Shown here piece by piece: positions 19,079 through 28,445 of a stretch of DNA of 35,542 nucleotides. The notes beneath the pieces were generated by a model, which was given only the letters and a program-made list of their open reading frames with translations, made no database searches and was not told where the DNA came from. The position numbers and the translations under genes were made by a program. Source of the stretch: a virus; IMG/VR virus record IMGVR_UViG_3300017735_000040, positions 1 to 35,542 of that record; one strand, given 5' to 3'. The first letter of the stretch is position 1; each line of letters begins with the position of its first letter.

Positions 19079-21206
19079 ATCCACCCATCATTTGTTCGTT
19101 GTGCGGTCGACTTGCATCTTGTGCCGATTTAATGGCTGCAACATCAACTTTACCGCCATATTGCCCTAAAATCTTTGCAACTTCAACTGCAAGGTCTTGC
19201 ACCATGCTATCTCGGCTTAAATCGTCTTTCATTGCAAGCTCATGCATTTTAAATTGCTGATCTGCTTGTGCTTTTTGTGCATCTAATTGCAGCTTGGCCA
19301 TGTCGATCTGCATCTTGCTTTGTGCTTTCATCTGTTCAGCTGCTAAAAACGCTTGATTAGGATCACTTGTAGGCATACCAGCTTCTTGCTGTGCTTGTTG
19401 TGCTTGTTCAGTTTCTTGTTGTTTTTGCGCTATAAGCTCTTGCTCACTTTCTGGAGTTACAGGCAAATAGTATCGGTCACTGTTTTTAAGACCTACAGCA
19501 GACAAAACGTCCGCAAGTGTATTCCTGACGTTTGTCATAGTTACTAGGCCGTTTTGTGGCCCGTATTGTTGCCAAACGCTCATTTGCATTTGCAATGTTT
19601 CACGAAGAACTACTGCCTTTTCTTGCTCTCTACCAGTGCCTATTCCAACATTTACAATCATATCCATATCAGCATTCCATGCCGAGGGATCAACAGAAAC
19701 AAAATTATTGTTTAAACGTATAATTTCTTCTCTGTTTGAATTTTTAATAATTGTAGAAGCTATCAACTTAAATAAGCGGCGCATACCTCCTTCAGCAAGA
19801 TTTCGAGCTATAACTTCTGCTTGACCCGCAGCGCCTTCCATAGTTGCTGCGACGGCTGTTGCAGTTGCACTTTGCAAAATATCAGGATCTAAACCTTGTG
19901 CAGCCTTAGAAACTCCCGTTTTGTTATCAACCAACATATCAAAATATTGCAGCGCGGGCAAAGTAGAGCCCGCAGTAAACGGCACAACTTGTTCACGAAT
20001 AGAACCCGCTGTTTTGACACGAACAATTCTACCAATCTCGTTGTTTAACAAATCGTCAACTGAAACTTGACCATCTACGATTTCAAGACCTGGGTTGTTT
20101 GTAAGTGCTACGTTATCAAGTACACCACGAAGCATTGCAGTGGCGGCATCTTGGTCATCAATTACTAAATCAACAAGACTGCGGCCGAAAAAAGCATGAG
20201 GCTCTGGATCAACCTCAAAAATTGCAAATGGCACTTCATCAGCTAATTCGTAAGAAAGCATTTTGTAACCCGAACCAGCTAAAATAAATTGATAAAGCTG
20301 AGGAATGCCGGTTCCCTCTACATCGACCTTCATATAACATTCTGTAACAACAACTTTTTTTGATGTTGGGTCAACGCTTTCATCATCATCTTCGTCTATA
20401 GAATAGCCACGGCGTTCAAATTCAGCTTCGCTCTCAATCGTTGCCATTGTTCCGGCAATTCCAGCTAAATCGTCTTCATCGTATCCCATTGCGATTAAAT
20501 CGCCGATTGTTAAGTCAGTTCTGTGACCGATTACAAAGAAATCGTCTACCGATCTTGCATTTCGGTCTACAAAAAACTCTTCTGGAGGTACAGAAACTAT
20601 TGAAATATCGCCATTTTCTTTTTTTTGACTTAATTTGCAATCATAAATAGGACGCTCAATCTCAACACCCTGCTGATCGGCTTCAATCTCTACTGAGATT
20701 GTTTGCTCTAAAACTTCTACATCATCACTTTCAGCTAAATAAATAAATTCTTCTTCAGTTAATCCGGTATGTGTAGATATTTTTGTTTCTGACTTGTCTT
20801 CAAACATGACCTTTGCAACGCCGCACTTTTTGACCATAGCGTCTTGGAAAACATCATTTAGCAAACGAAATCCATTATTTTGCATAAATTTATAATTTGC
20901 ATATTTTGTCATTTGCTCGGCGGATTGCACATCTTCAGGCATACGTGGAACAAACTCAACAGCATTATCGTTACTTAAAAATACGCGCTGAATAGATGGT
21001 TTCATTCCACGCACAACGTCACGACATTTTGTTGCAACGACTTTCGACCTACCAGTTTCGTAGCCTATATCAACTTCACCATCAAAATAGCGTTGTGATT
21101 TAAGCCTCGGCTCTGATATTTCGCTTTCAATAAAATCAACTGCGTCGCGCACCGCTTTTTGTATGATACCTTGTACTGTATCGCGATCTAATGGCTCAAT
21201 ACGCAT
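19047..21206 (-). CDS. Portal protein (P22/SU10-like)
   Basis: 719 residues, the length of large portals in short-tailed phages. Its start, LDRDTVQGIIQKAVRDAVDF, is followed by RYFDGEVDIGYETGRSKVVA, then VVRGMKPSIQRVFLSNDNAV and EFVPRMPEDVQSAEQMTKYA; these recur in portals of P22-like and related marine phages. The C terminus has a Gln-rich helical coil (EQELIAQKQQETEQAQQAQQ) that would form the crown or barrel. The portal is a dodecameric ring that admits DNA and holds the tail. AAGGA eight bases before the ATG supports the start. Confidence 0.92.
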   Translation of the reverse strand: MRIEPLDRDTVQGIIQKAVRDAVDFIESEISEPRLKSQRYFDGEVDIGYETGRSKVVATKCRDVVRGMKPSIQRVFLSNDNAVEFVPRMPEDVQSAEQMTKYANYKFMQNNGFRLLNDVFQDAMVKKCGVAKVMFEDKSETKISTHTGLTEEEFIYLAESDDVEVLEQTISVEIEADQQGVEIERPIYDCKLSQKKENGDISIVSVPPEEFFVDRNARSVDDFFVIGHRTDLTIGDLIAMGYDEDDLAGIAGTMATIESEAEFERRGYSIDEDDDESVDPTSKKVVVTECYMKVDVEGTGIPQLYQFILAGSGYKMLSYELADEVPFAIFEVDPEPHAFFGRSLVDLVIDDQDAATAMLRGVLDNVALTNNPGLEIVDGQVSVDDLLNNEIGRIVRVKTAGSIREQVVPFTAGSTLPALQYFDMLVDNKTGVSKAAQGLDPDILQSATATAVAATMEGAAGQAEVIARNLAEGGMRRLFKLIASTIIKNSNREEIIRLNNNFVSVDPSAWNADMDMIVNVGIGTGREQEKAVVLRETLQMQMSVWQQYGPQNGLVTMTNVRNTLADVLSAVGLKNSDRYYLPVTPESEQELIAQKQQETEQAQQAQQEAGMPTSDPNQAFLAAEQMKAQSKMQIDMAKLQLDAQKAQADQQFKMHELAMKDDLSRDSMVQDLAVEVAKILGQYGGKVDVAAIKSAQDASRPHNEQMMGGYGVQETRGTG

Positions 21207-21221
21207 AACTGTATTCCTTTA

Positions 21222-23180
21222 TTACTGCGGCACGGCGGAAGATGGCGTCAACATATTCATCATGCTAGCGCCTTCTTGTGACTGCATTTGCGTAGCACTT
21301 CTTTGCGTTCCGCGGCGCGATACATCAATAAACTTATTTACACGTTCTTGTGCTTTAGCAAGACCACTTTCGTCTAACAAAAGCTGTTTAATTCGATTGG
21401 CATCTTGAGACATCATTAGCATCACAACTTCAGATCGTTGCTCTGGAGACATTTGCGGCTCTGCTTTTTTAACCATTCGAGCAATCATTCTTGCTACACC
21501 AATCATAGACGCGCCATCAACCGCTAAATCTAGCAAATCTATGTCATTTCCTTGCTGTTTCATAAGAGCGTTTGTTATTGCTGTAGGGCTTTGGCCAAGT
21601 ATTTCATTTGCAGCATTATTAGCTTCTTTTGCTACAGAAAGCCTTCGCAACATTTCTGGAAGGTTTTGTTCAGGGAAAATCTCACGGAGCAATTGACCTT
21701 GAGCATTATCTTCGTCAAGTAACTTTTTAATTGTTCCTGCAGCGGTGCCACCACTTAGCATCCTTCGTAACGATGACATAACTCCAAGACGAAATGACTT
21801 TGTTGTCTCATCGCCAAGAGAAAGCGCCTTCTCCCATTCAATCTGAGCAACGTCTATTTCTGGTGTAGCTTTCATTACGCTTTTGCCTACATCAAAAGCT
21901 TCACCTTCATTTTTCATTTGTCGCCAAGTTTGACGCGCAGCTTGCGTATCTGGGCTTATATTATCTATAAGTCCACGAAGAGTATTCTCTAGGTCACCTA
22001 ACGCTTCACCAGCCGCACCTTTTCCTTCTTTATAAAGGTCTTGCACGCGGTTTGCTATGGCTCTACGAACCAATTCTGCTTGACCAATGGTTGGTGTTCC
22101 TGTGACAACAACCTTTCCATCTTGGTCTAACTTAAAAAACATAGATGCTCCAGGCGTTGCCTCTATTGCTTCTTCTACTTCCGCAAACGCTCGTCTTGCA
22201 CCTTGAAAAATCATACCCAATTCAGATACAAGTTCTTGTGGCACATCTGCGTTTGCCCAATCAGACTTATAAAGCTGATTAGCTTGTTCTTTAAGGTCTG
22301 TAAGTCGTTGAGTATTTTGTTTAATAATATTTTGATCAGCTCCGCCGAGCACACCTTCTAAATATTCAGTGACTTCTTTGCGAGTTGCTGATGGTCTTGG
22401 TCCCAATCCCTTGCGCAACAATTCAGCTGCTTCGCCACCACTAGCACGATATGAACGCATCACATCACGAAGAGTGGCATTTTCTACCAGTAGACCACCA
22501 TCCATTACTAAACGAAAAGCATCGTCTGGGCTAATACCACGCTCTTGCGCCAGCCTCTGAATTTCACGCTCTGCTGCTTTACTAGCTTTTGCACCTTTGC
22601 TGCGGCGTGCAAAATCAATCATGCCGCCTATGCCTTTTTCAAGCAAGTTACCAGCAACCTGACCACCAAGTCCTAATACGGTGCCAGTAACTGTGCCATA
22701 ACCGGCGCCTTCAATTCTATTTAATAAACCACCTTCAGCAGTACCGGCTCCTGTCAAAGCACCTTGTGCCGCTCCTACTGCTGCGCCACCAGCAAGAGTT
22801 TGAGTTCCAGTTGTTCCCAAAACTTTGCCTGTTGCTTGCCCAACTAATCGAGTAAGAAAAGGAAGTCTTGATCCAATTCCAGCGATAGCCGCAGTACCAC
22901 CAGACATAATGGTTGCAACAATGGCTGGAAGAGCGGCTCCGCCAACCTCAAATGCGCCCGCTTCTATTGGCCTTGCTTCTGAATATGCATCTAAATTGCC
23001 ACGTATTTCACTAACCAAGTCTTCGTATTCACGGTCAGAACCAATGCTTTTTATATAAGCTTCTATTTCATCTGCTGTGCCGAAAGTAAGACCTTGCAAA
23101 AATGTACGACCGCGTTCTGTTGGAGCTTCTGGCTCTGGTGCAATTTGATCAAGCAGTTCTTGTAATGTTGGTTTAGCCAT
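21222..23180 (-). CDS. Internal virion / DNA ejection protein (652 aa)
   Basis: 652 residues. The N terminus (PTLQELLDQIAPEPEAPTER, then FLQGLTFGTADEIEAYIKSI) recurs in large internal proteins of marine podoviruses. Residues about 75-175 are Gly/Ala-rich and hydrophobic (GAALPAIVATIMSGGTAAIA and LAGGAAVGAAQGALTGAGTA), suitable for inserting in membrane as part of an ejection channel. The remainder is long and helical, with no enzyme motif seen. The gene overlaps the hydrolase gene by 8 bases and precedes the portal gene by 15, fitting the ejection-protein group. Confidence 0.8.
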   Translation of the reverse strand: MAKPTLQELLDQIAPEPEAPTERGRTFLQGLTFGTADEIEAYIKSIGSDREYEDLVSEIRGNLDAYSEARPIEAGAFEVGGAALPAIVATIMSGGTAAIAGIGSRLPFLTRLVGQATGKVLGTTGTQTLAGGAAVGAAQGALTGAGTAEGGLLNRIEGAGYGTVTGTVLGLGGQVAGNLLEKGIGGMIDFARRSKGAKASKAAEREIQRLAQERGISPDDAFRLVMDGGLLVENATLRDVMRSYRASGGEAAELLRKGLGPRPSATRKEVTEYLEGVLGGADQNIIKQNTQRLTDLKEQANQLYKSDWANADVPQELVSELGMIFQGARRAFAEVEEAIEATPGASMFFKLDQDGKVVVTGTPTIGQAELVRRAIANRVQDLYKEGKGAAGEALGDLENTLRGLIDNISPDTQAARQTWRQMKNEGEAFDVGKSVMKATPEIDVAQIEWEKALSLGDETTKSFRLGVMSSLRRMLSGGTAAGTIKKLLDEDNAQGQLLREIFPEQNLPEMLRRLSVAKEANNAANEILGQSPTAITNALMKQQGNDIDLLDLAVDGASMIGVARMIARMVKKAEPQMSPEQRSEVVMLMMSQDANRIKQLLLDESGLAKAQERVNKFIDVSRRGTQRSATQMQSQEGASMMNMLTPSSAVPQ

Positions 23181-24690
23181 CTATTTTTCCCTCCGCCTTC
23201 GCCGCTTCAGTCAATTCGCGAACTTTTTCTGGAGTAAGTTTATCCCACTGGCGTTGCGTAATTCCTGTTGCCCATTTTGGCACTGGCCCATTCGGCTGCG
23301 CATTACTACCTCCGTCTTCACCTTCGTCGCCGCCGCTCGGAACAGGCAAGGGCTCAATTCTAGGCTGTTTTGGTTTAACCAATACTTGTTCGGCAATGTC
23401 TCTTGATATACCGGAAAGTTCTGCTTGTCTCAGAGAACGCTCGCGCTCATCCGAAACCATTTGATACCATGTATCAGCTGTTTTCTGTGTTGTTGACATA
23501 ATTTGATTGCGTACAGCAGGTGTCAACGACCCTTCGCCGCCTAGGAAATTCCTCAATCCGGTCCATGCTGCGGCAACTCCACCTCCTGCTGCACCTACGG
23601 CAGCACTTTCTTCAGCGCGCACGACACTTTCGGGGTCAAGTAATTTAGAGAACGAAATAGAAATAACAAGATCGTTTACTCCAGACGGTGTTCCTGATTT
23701 CTGAGCAGCAATAGCTCTTGAAATCTGCCCATATGCATTGAAAATCTCATTGTAAGGTTTCATCAGTTTGTAAATTGCGGTATTTTGCTGATTTATTATT
23801 GTATTTTTATCTGAGTCAAGCTGACCTGTTTTGTCTTCGTATATAATTTCACCGGTAACTGGATCAATTATCTTACCATCTACTTTTGTTCCTGAACGCT
23901 TAGTTTCAGCAAGCCATCTTTCGTATGCCTGTGCGCCTGTCATAGCGCCCTGCAAAATGGCTTGTGCGTAGGGCTTTCCACCTTTTTGGTTAGATAGCCA
24001 CTGTGCAGTCTTATTATCAGTCTCGCGGCCTCTCATCGCCTCTCTGTCACGATCTGCTATAGCGCCAAGCTTTTCACCGGCCCTACTGCGACTAAAAGCA
24101 GACATAATTTGCCGCGATCTTGGGTCTCGCAACATACCCATCAAGCCACCACTTTGCTGCATTTGCTGCATTTGTTGTGCCGTTGGCTGCATTTGCTGCC
24201 CTTTAACTTGTCCGTCCATTGCTGAAGCTCCTCCAAAAATTTCGGCTTCTAAAGACTTTTCAACCGTCCCGTTGTTAGGAATTGCCTTGGGGCCAGCTTT
24301 GTTTGCTTTACCAAAAACGTGTTGCCCAATGGTCATCCAATCACCACCATAAGATGCGCCCCAAATAGGATCAGCAAGCTGCGGGTTGTAATAATGAGTT
24401 GCACCGCCTGTCGGGTCTTCATATTCACCAGCAAGCAAAGCATCAGCAACTTCATACGCTTTGGCACTTGGCGTGAAGCTCATATCTTGGCCTTGTTCGC
24501 CGCCAGCATAACCAGTGGTACTGTTCCACGCAGAGAAATGACCCGGCTGCAAAATGACTTTGCCAAGATCACTGCCACCAGCAAGACGGTTCATAATTAC
24601 CGACCCAACAGCTACCATGCCATTATAGCCTTGGTTTCCAGCCTCGGCTTGCAGTGTTTTTGCCAGTAAATCTCGTTGTGTTAGTTCCAT
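23173..24690 (-). CDS. Virion protein with N-terminal SleB-type cell-wall hydrolase
   Basis: 505 residues. Residues 1-125 are a SleB/Hydrolase_2 domain: LLAKTLQAEAGNQGYNGMVA with the catalytic-type E16, VGSVIMNRL, GHFSAWN, and later GATHYYNPQLADPIWG and GQHVFGKA. The family cleaves peptidoglycan. The rest is helical, with a Met/Gln-rich stretch (QQMQPTAQQMQQMQQSGGLM) and long charged regions, and a Lys/Pro-rich end. A large internal protein with a wall-degrading domain at the front is typical of phages that puncture the wall at infection (like T7 gp16 or P22-type ejection proteins), so this is more likely an entry enzyme than the lysis endolysin. Confidence 0.88.
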   Translation of the reverse strand: MELTQRDLLAKTLQAEAGNQGYNGMVAVGSVIMNRLAGGSDLGKVILQPGHFSAWNSTTGYAGGEQGQDMSFTPSAKAYEVADALLAGEYEDPTGGATHYYNPQLADPIWGASYGGDWMTIGQHVFGKANKAGPKAIPNNGTVEKSLEAEIFGGASAMDGQVKGQQMQPTAQQMQQMQQSGGLMGMLRDPRSRQIMSAFSRSRAGEKLGAIADRDREAMRGRETDNKTAQWLSNQKGGKPYAQAILQGAMTGAQAYERWLAETKRSGTKVDGKIIDPVTGEIIYEDKTGQLDSDKNTIINQQNTAIYKLMKPYNEIFNAYGQISRAIAAQKSGTPSGVNDLVISISFSKLLDPESVVRAEESAAVGAAGGGVAAAWTGLRNFLGGEGSLTPAVRNQIMSTTQKTADTWYQMVSDERERSLRQAELSGISRDIAEQVLVKPKQPRIEPLPVPSGGDEGEDGGSNAQPNGPVPKWATGITQRQWDKLTPEKVRELTEAAKAEGKIDG

Positions 24691-25458
24691 TTAAGCAAAT
24701 GTTCCAATGGCAGTTAGAAAATCAAACAAACCGGGGTTGCCACTTTCTGTGACTGTTTGTTTTGGAAAACTACTAAGTAAGCCAGAACCAGTTTGCAAAG
24801 CCTGACCGGGATATCCTAAGTTAATCATTGTTTGCTGACGCCCAGCATCCAGCATTGCTTGCTGTGCAGCTTGCGCTCTAGCCGCCGCCGCTTGTTGCTG
24901 GTCTAAAGCGCGCATACCTTGACCAAACATAGTTGATCCAAGACCTCGCAAACCCGATGCGCCGCTCTGCTGATACCCCAATCCAGTAAATTGAGATTGC
25001 AAGTTTTGCATCCGTGCCGCTTGCTCTCTTGCAGCCGCCGCTTCAGCCGCCGACCGTTGCCCGGTAACGTCAAATTGTGCAGACTGCATTGCTTGATTGT
25101 ATGCTTGCTGACGTTGATTAGCCGCCATGTCAGCCGCCATTCGTCCATATTGACCGTATGTCTCACCTTCAGCCAAACCAAAACGTGACCCGCCAAAAGC
25201 CCCCGCACTTGTAGCTTGAGCGCCTAAAGCGTTTAAAGCCTGTTCTCTTTGTCGAGCAATATCGGCTTCACCTCGCTGAATGACTTGCTCTGTATAAGGG
25301 TTCATATACTGAGCTGCGTCTGTCTGCGCCAATGAAGGGCTTTGCGTCTGACCAACCGCTTTCACCGTAGGTGCCTGAAAGTTAGCCATGCGGTTATATA
25401 CGTCACCCGCTTGAGTTTGATATTGTTGAGCTTGCCCAAAAACGTTTGAACCAATCAC
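24691..25458 (-). CDS. Ala/Gln-rich internal virion protein (255 aa)
   Basis: 255 residues with long Ala/Gln/Arg helical runs (RQREQALNALGAQATSAGAF and AARMQNLQSQFTGLGYQQSG) and a glycine-rich end. It starts MIGSNVFGQAQQYQTQAGDV. Composition and position, between a Gly-rich protein and the wall-hydrolase ejection protein, suggest a minor internal or tail-associated protein; similar Ala/Gln-rich proteins occur at this position in marine podoviruses. It overlaps the 218-aa gene by 4 bases. I do not recognise a specific domain. Confidence 0.65.
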   Translation of the reverse strand: MIGSNVFGQAQQYQTQAGDVYNRMANFQAPTVKAVGQTQSPSLAQTDAAQYMNPYTEQVIQRGEADIARQREQALNALGAQATSAGAFGGSRFGLAEGETYGQYGRMAADMAANQRQQAYNQAMQSAQFDVTGQRSAAEAAAAREQAARMQNLQSQFTGLGYQQSGASGLRGLGSTMFGQGMRALDQQQAAAARAQAAQQAMLDAGRQQTMINLGYPGQALQTGSGLLSSFPKQTVTESGNPGLFDFLTAIGTFA

Positions 25459-26111
25459 TTTAAAAACCCTCCAAAGAAATCACCAACTTTTCCGAAATTA
25501 CCTACGCCATCATCGCCGCCTCCTGAAAAAAATCCTGACGAAGGAGCCGCAGCATCAATAAAGCTATCGTTGTTTACATACCCGTATGTATTTGCACCCG
25601 GTGTTGTTTCCGGGAATAGTCCATAATGTGTTGCTAAAGCTGCAGCAGTTCCGTCAGAGTCGCTATTATTATACTGATTTCCGCCACCGCCGCCGGGCAT
25701 GGTTACAGGGGCGTTTGGATTAACATACCCATAAGAACGAGTGCCGGGTTCGCCAGTAACAGGGTCTCGGTAAAAAGATCGCAAGAAGTCGTATTGTCCC
25801 GGATACTGTTCTCCGTAAGCAGTTTCTATTTGCTCTTGGAATGGCTGACTACTGTAAGCTTCAACCCCGCCGACATTTACTGTAGGCATTGACGGAGGTG
25901 CAACCGTTCCTAAACCAAGAGAGCTAAGAAGATCATTTGTGCCGCTATACATTGCCTCAGGAGCAACAGCTTGATATTGCGGAACATTTACTGGGCCAGC
26001 GCTATATTGCTCCAACATTTGATTTAGAAAAAAGTTTCTTGCCGCTTTGGTTTGCGGATCAAGTTGGCCTGTTTGGTCTGGTGTACCAAATAAAAAATCC
26101 ATTATGCCCAT
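25455..26111 (-). CDS. Gly/Pro/Tyr-rich virion protein (218 aa)
   Basis: 218 residues with low-complexity regions, MGIMDFLFGTPDQTGQLDPQ at the start and SGFFSGGGDDGVGNFGKVGD near the end. The DFLFGTPxQTGQxxPxT pattern is common at the N terminus of small proteins from the ejection group of marine phages. GGAG seven bases before the ATG fits the start. No enzyme motif or membrane helix. Probably an internal protein or linker, but function is not shown. Confidence 0.65.
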   Translation of the reverse strand: MGIMDFLFGTPDQTGQLDPQTKAARNFFLNQMLEQYSAGPVNVPQYQAVAPEAMYSGTNDLLSSLGLGTVAPPSMPTVNVGGVEAYSSQPFQEQIETAYGEQYPGQYDFLRSFYRDPVTGEPGTRSYGYVNPNAPVTMPGGGGGNQYNNSDSDGTAAALATHYGLFPETTPGANTYGYVNNDSFIDAAAPSSGFFSGGGDDGVGNFGKVGDFFGGFLK

Positions 26112-26174
26112 TTTATAACTCCGAACGGTTTAAACATTTATACCATATTTCTTGCACTTTAACACCCCTAGCCA

Positions 26175-26525
26175 TTACCATGTCGAAAGCGATACACGTT
26201 TCCATATCGCAGAGGAGCCATTGTAAGAGTTTACACAAATATAAATGTAATTTGCATCCCAAGCCACCATCCCGCTTACGTCTCCGACTGCTCCTATATT
26301 TGAGTTAGGAGTTGCCTGTTTTGTTGCAAGTTGCCTAAAATCTCCATTTGCAGAAATGACCGCGTAACTATTTGTATCATCCCATAAAATTATTCCGTTT
26401 TCAGACGGGTTATCATCTGCCGTTTTAAAGTAAAGGCGTGGCAATTGTCGGCGCAAATAAGTTGTTAAGCTGTTACCCCAAGCTTTAATGTTATCGCCGA
26501 TTGGTGGTAATACTGGTGCAACCAT
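26175..26525 (-). CDS. Small tail-associated protein (116 aa)
   Basis: 116 residues. The C-terminal part, SNIGAVGDVSGMVAWDANYI and YICVNSYNGSSAIWKRVSLS, is a small beta domain seen at the ends of phage tail fibres and tail proteins. The N terminus (PPIGDNIKAWGNSLTTYLRR) is helical and would connect to another tail component. It overlaps the stop of the nozzle-like gene by one base. The 63-base gap after it holds only the ribosome site of the next gene. Confidence 0.7.
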   Translation of the reverse strand: MVAPVLPPIGDNIKAWGNSLTTYLRRQLPRLYFKTADDNPSENGIILWDDTNSYAVISANGDFRQLATKQATPNSNIGAVGDVSGMVAWDANYIYICVNSYNGSSAIWKRVSLSTW

Positions 26526-28024
26526 TATCTTTGCCCACCCGGTTTTGCATCAATTCTCATCGTACCAACTTTCCACGCAGAATATGGAGTGTCACCGTCA
26601 ACGCGCATTTTAATTTGTCTTCCTGAAAATCTAACAGAAGTCGGATTGGCAGGAGCAAACGGCCCATGCGAATATTCTGTGTCATTTGGATAAAATTTAC
26701 TTTTAAAGGTTAAGTTGACATCACCTTGCGTTTTTTCATCAGGTATCAAGTCAGTAACGTGCATGATATTATCACCTGCGCCAATGCTTATTGGACCAGT
26801 TTGTGCAAAAACAGCTTGCTGAGCACTAGAGGTTTCATACGAAACACCCACTTCATGGTCATATAGCGCACCACCTTCGTTCATTAGTAACGGGTACTCA
26901 AACACACCACGAGATGCACCTGTTGTTCGCGAAAGGTTGCCAATAAGCCAATGGTTTTCTTTATAATCAAATGCAACATAACGGTCTATTTCGTTGCTGT
27001 TTGACGATGGATAAAACCACCAGATTTCGCCAAACTGCCCATTAGTAAATGCCCAAGTTTTGCTTTTTTGCGATGTGTTTATATCGCCGAAAACATAATC
27101 GTGAACAGCGCAGGGAATTTCTGAAACTACGTTTCCATCAAACCGAAAGAAACCTCCATTGCCCATCCAAAACACGCCCATATCTACATCAGCCGCAGCC
27201 TTGCGTGATATAATACCACAGCTTGTACTTACACGCTCAAACCCAAAAACATATGGAGGGCCAACGTATGTGGCTGTGTGAGCGTCAATGTCAGTGATAA
27301 TTAAAGTTTTTCCTCTAGTACGGATTGCAGTTTGTATCTGGCCAGATGTTTGCAGTTCAATATCACCAGCTTCGTTTGTAGTCGCGGGTGTCCAGCTTGT
27401 GTTGTTTTCGCGGTCGCACCACTGCACCTTGCGAGGGTTACCACCAGCTCCAAGTGCAAGAATAAAACGCTCCTCTGTAACTATTAGCCCAGCGTTATTT
27501 GTCGGTGCGTTAGAAATTGCTGCTGCATCTGCGCTTGCTCCAAGTTGCCATTCAAGTAAACGCCCATCAGCCGTTGAGCAAGCAACCAAATACTCGCCAA
27601 AATTATCTAACGACCAAGTGGTCGCCTCTACTAAATTTCCTGTTTCTGGGCGAGGTGTTCCATATGTACTAATTCCGTAAAACCCGTATCCGTATCCAAC
27701 ATTATATGCAGCGGTCTCTAAGCCATCGGTTAAGTCTGTGGGAGTTATATCATATGCTGTACCACCAGAAACCACTGCAAACAGCTCGTTAAAAGAACCA
27801 GCAGAAACATAACGAGTGCCATTGTTACTTTGCCAAGTGTGCATACTTCTTGGCGCATTCTGCGTAATGCTTGCAATGTTTCCATTAGAACGCCACCCAC
27901 CAATTGGCCGAAGTGATCCGTCCCGCCAGCGAACAAGAGACCCGTCTTCCCAACGGCCAGTTGCATCTAAATCCGTGCCTGTTTTGTAAAATCCGGCTGG
28001 TATTTTTAAGGGTATTAAAGGCAT
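26525..28024 (-). CDS. Tail nozzle / P22 gp10-like beta-propeller protein
   Basis: 499 residues from the ATG at 28024, supported by AAGGT five bases upstream and by following the previous stop; the longer frame from 28093 adds residues that overlap another gene. The opening IPLKIPAGFYKTGTDLDATG and RWEDGSLVRWRDGSLRPIGG is characteristic of a large family in marine short-tailed phages. A series of W/G-rich strands follows (GFERVSTSCGIISRKAAADV, WMGNGGFFRFDGNVVSEIPC). It is probably the tail tube or nozzle, equivalent to P22 gp10 or T7 gp12, where DNA passes. The equivalence is by position and fold-like pattern. Confidence 0.75.
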   Translation of the reverse strand: MPLIPLKIPAGFYKTGTDLDATGRWEDGSLVRWRDGSLRPIGGWRSNGNIASITQNAPRSMHTWQSNNGTRYVSAGSFNELFAVVSGGTAYDITPTDLTDGLETAAYNVGYGYGFYGISTYGTPRPETGNLVEATTWSLDNFGEYLVACSTADGRLLEWQLGASADAAAISNAPTNNAGLIVTEERFILALGAGGNPRKVQWCDRENNTSWTPATTNEAGDIELQTSGQIQTAIRTRGKTLIITDIDAHTATYVGPPYVFGFERVSTSCGIISRKAAADVDMGVFWMGNGGFFRFDGNVVSEIPCAVHDYVFGDINTSQKSKTWAFTNGQFGEIWWFYPSSNSNEIDRYVAFDYKENHWLIGNLSRTTGASRGVFEYPLLMNEGGALYDHEVGVSYETSSAQQAVFAQTGPISIGAGDNIMHVTDLIPDEKTQGDVNLTFKSKFYPNDTEYSHGPFAPANPTSVRFSGRQIKMRVDGDTPYSAWKVGTMRIDAKPGGQR

Positions 28025-28031
28025 TTTTACC

Positions 28032-28445
28032 TTACTCCGGTTGCGGCGGCCAAGAAATGTTGTTGGGAAACCCAGATTGTTGCGGAACATCAAGGAGAGC
28101 TTGACGATACACAGTCCACTCGTTCTGTTTATCTGAAGATAGAGATGCCCAGCGCAGTGGGTTGCTGACTACTACATCTACCTCCACTAACAAGCTGTCT
28201 CTCTCGGCCCTTACTTGGGCAGCTAAACCAGCATCAAGCTCTGCCTGTGTAGGAGCAACGTATGCACCAAAGTCTGTACCAACCAAAGCTAGGATGGCAG
28301 CGTTGTCTATGGTGGTGTCAGTGTCAGATGGGTCCACAGTGTAGGGTATCCAGCCGTATGTGGGGTGGTTGATCTCAACGTCCATGCCTAAATTATCAGA
28401 CTGAAGTGACTGTGCGTTGCGCACTTCTGTTATTTGAATGCTCAT
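28032..28445 (-). CDS. Tail fibre assembly chaperone-like protein (137 aa)
   Basis: 137 residues. The C-terminal half LAAQVRAERDSLLVEVDVVV and SNPLRWASLSSDKQNEWTVY plus RQALLDVPQQSGFPNNISWP follows the pattern of phage tail-assembly chaperones (Phage_tail_APC: RxxRxxLLxxxD...W...YRQALxDIP...WP). The N-terminal part carries a DUF-like beta segment. It is encoded one base-overlap after a fibre gene, so it probably folds or attaches that fibre. It is paralogous to the protein at 30337-30837. Confidence 0.8.
   Translation of the reverse strand: MSIQITEVRNAQSLQSDNLGMDVEINHPTYGWIPYTVDPSDTDTTIDNAAILALVGTDFGAYVAPTQAELDAGLAAQVRAERDSLLVEVDVVVSNPLRWASLSSDKQNEWTVYRQALLDVPQQSGFPNNISWPPQPE

Noticed and set aside
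28025-28093. Longer N terminus for the tail nozzle-like protein
   Set aside because: These 23 codons overlap the chaperone-like gene and lack a ribosome site, while the ATG at 28024 has AAGGT five bases upstream and gives the usual family start.
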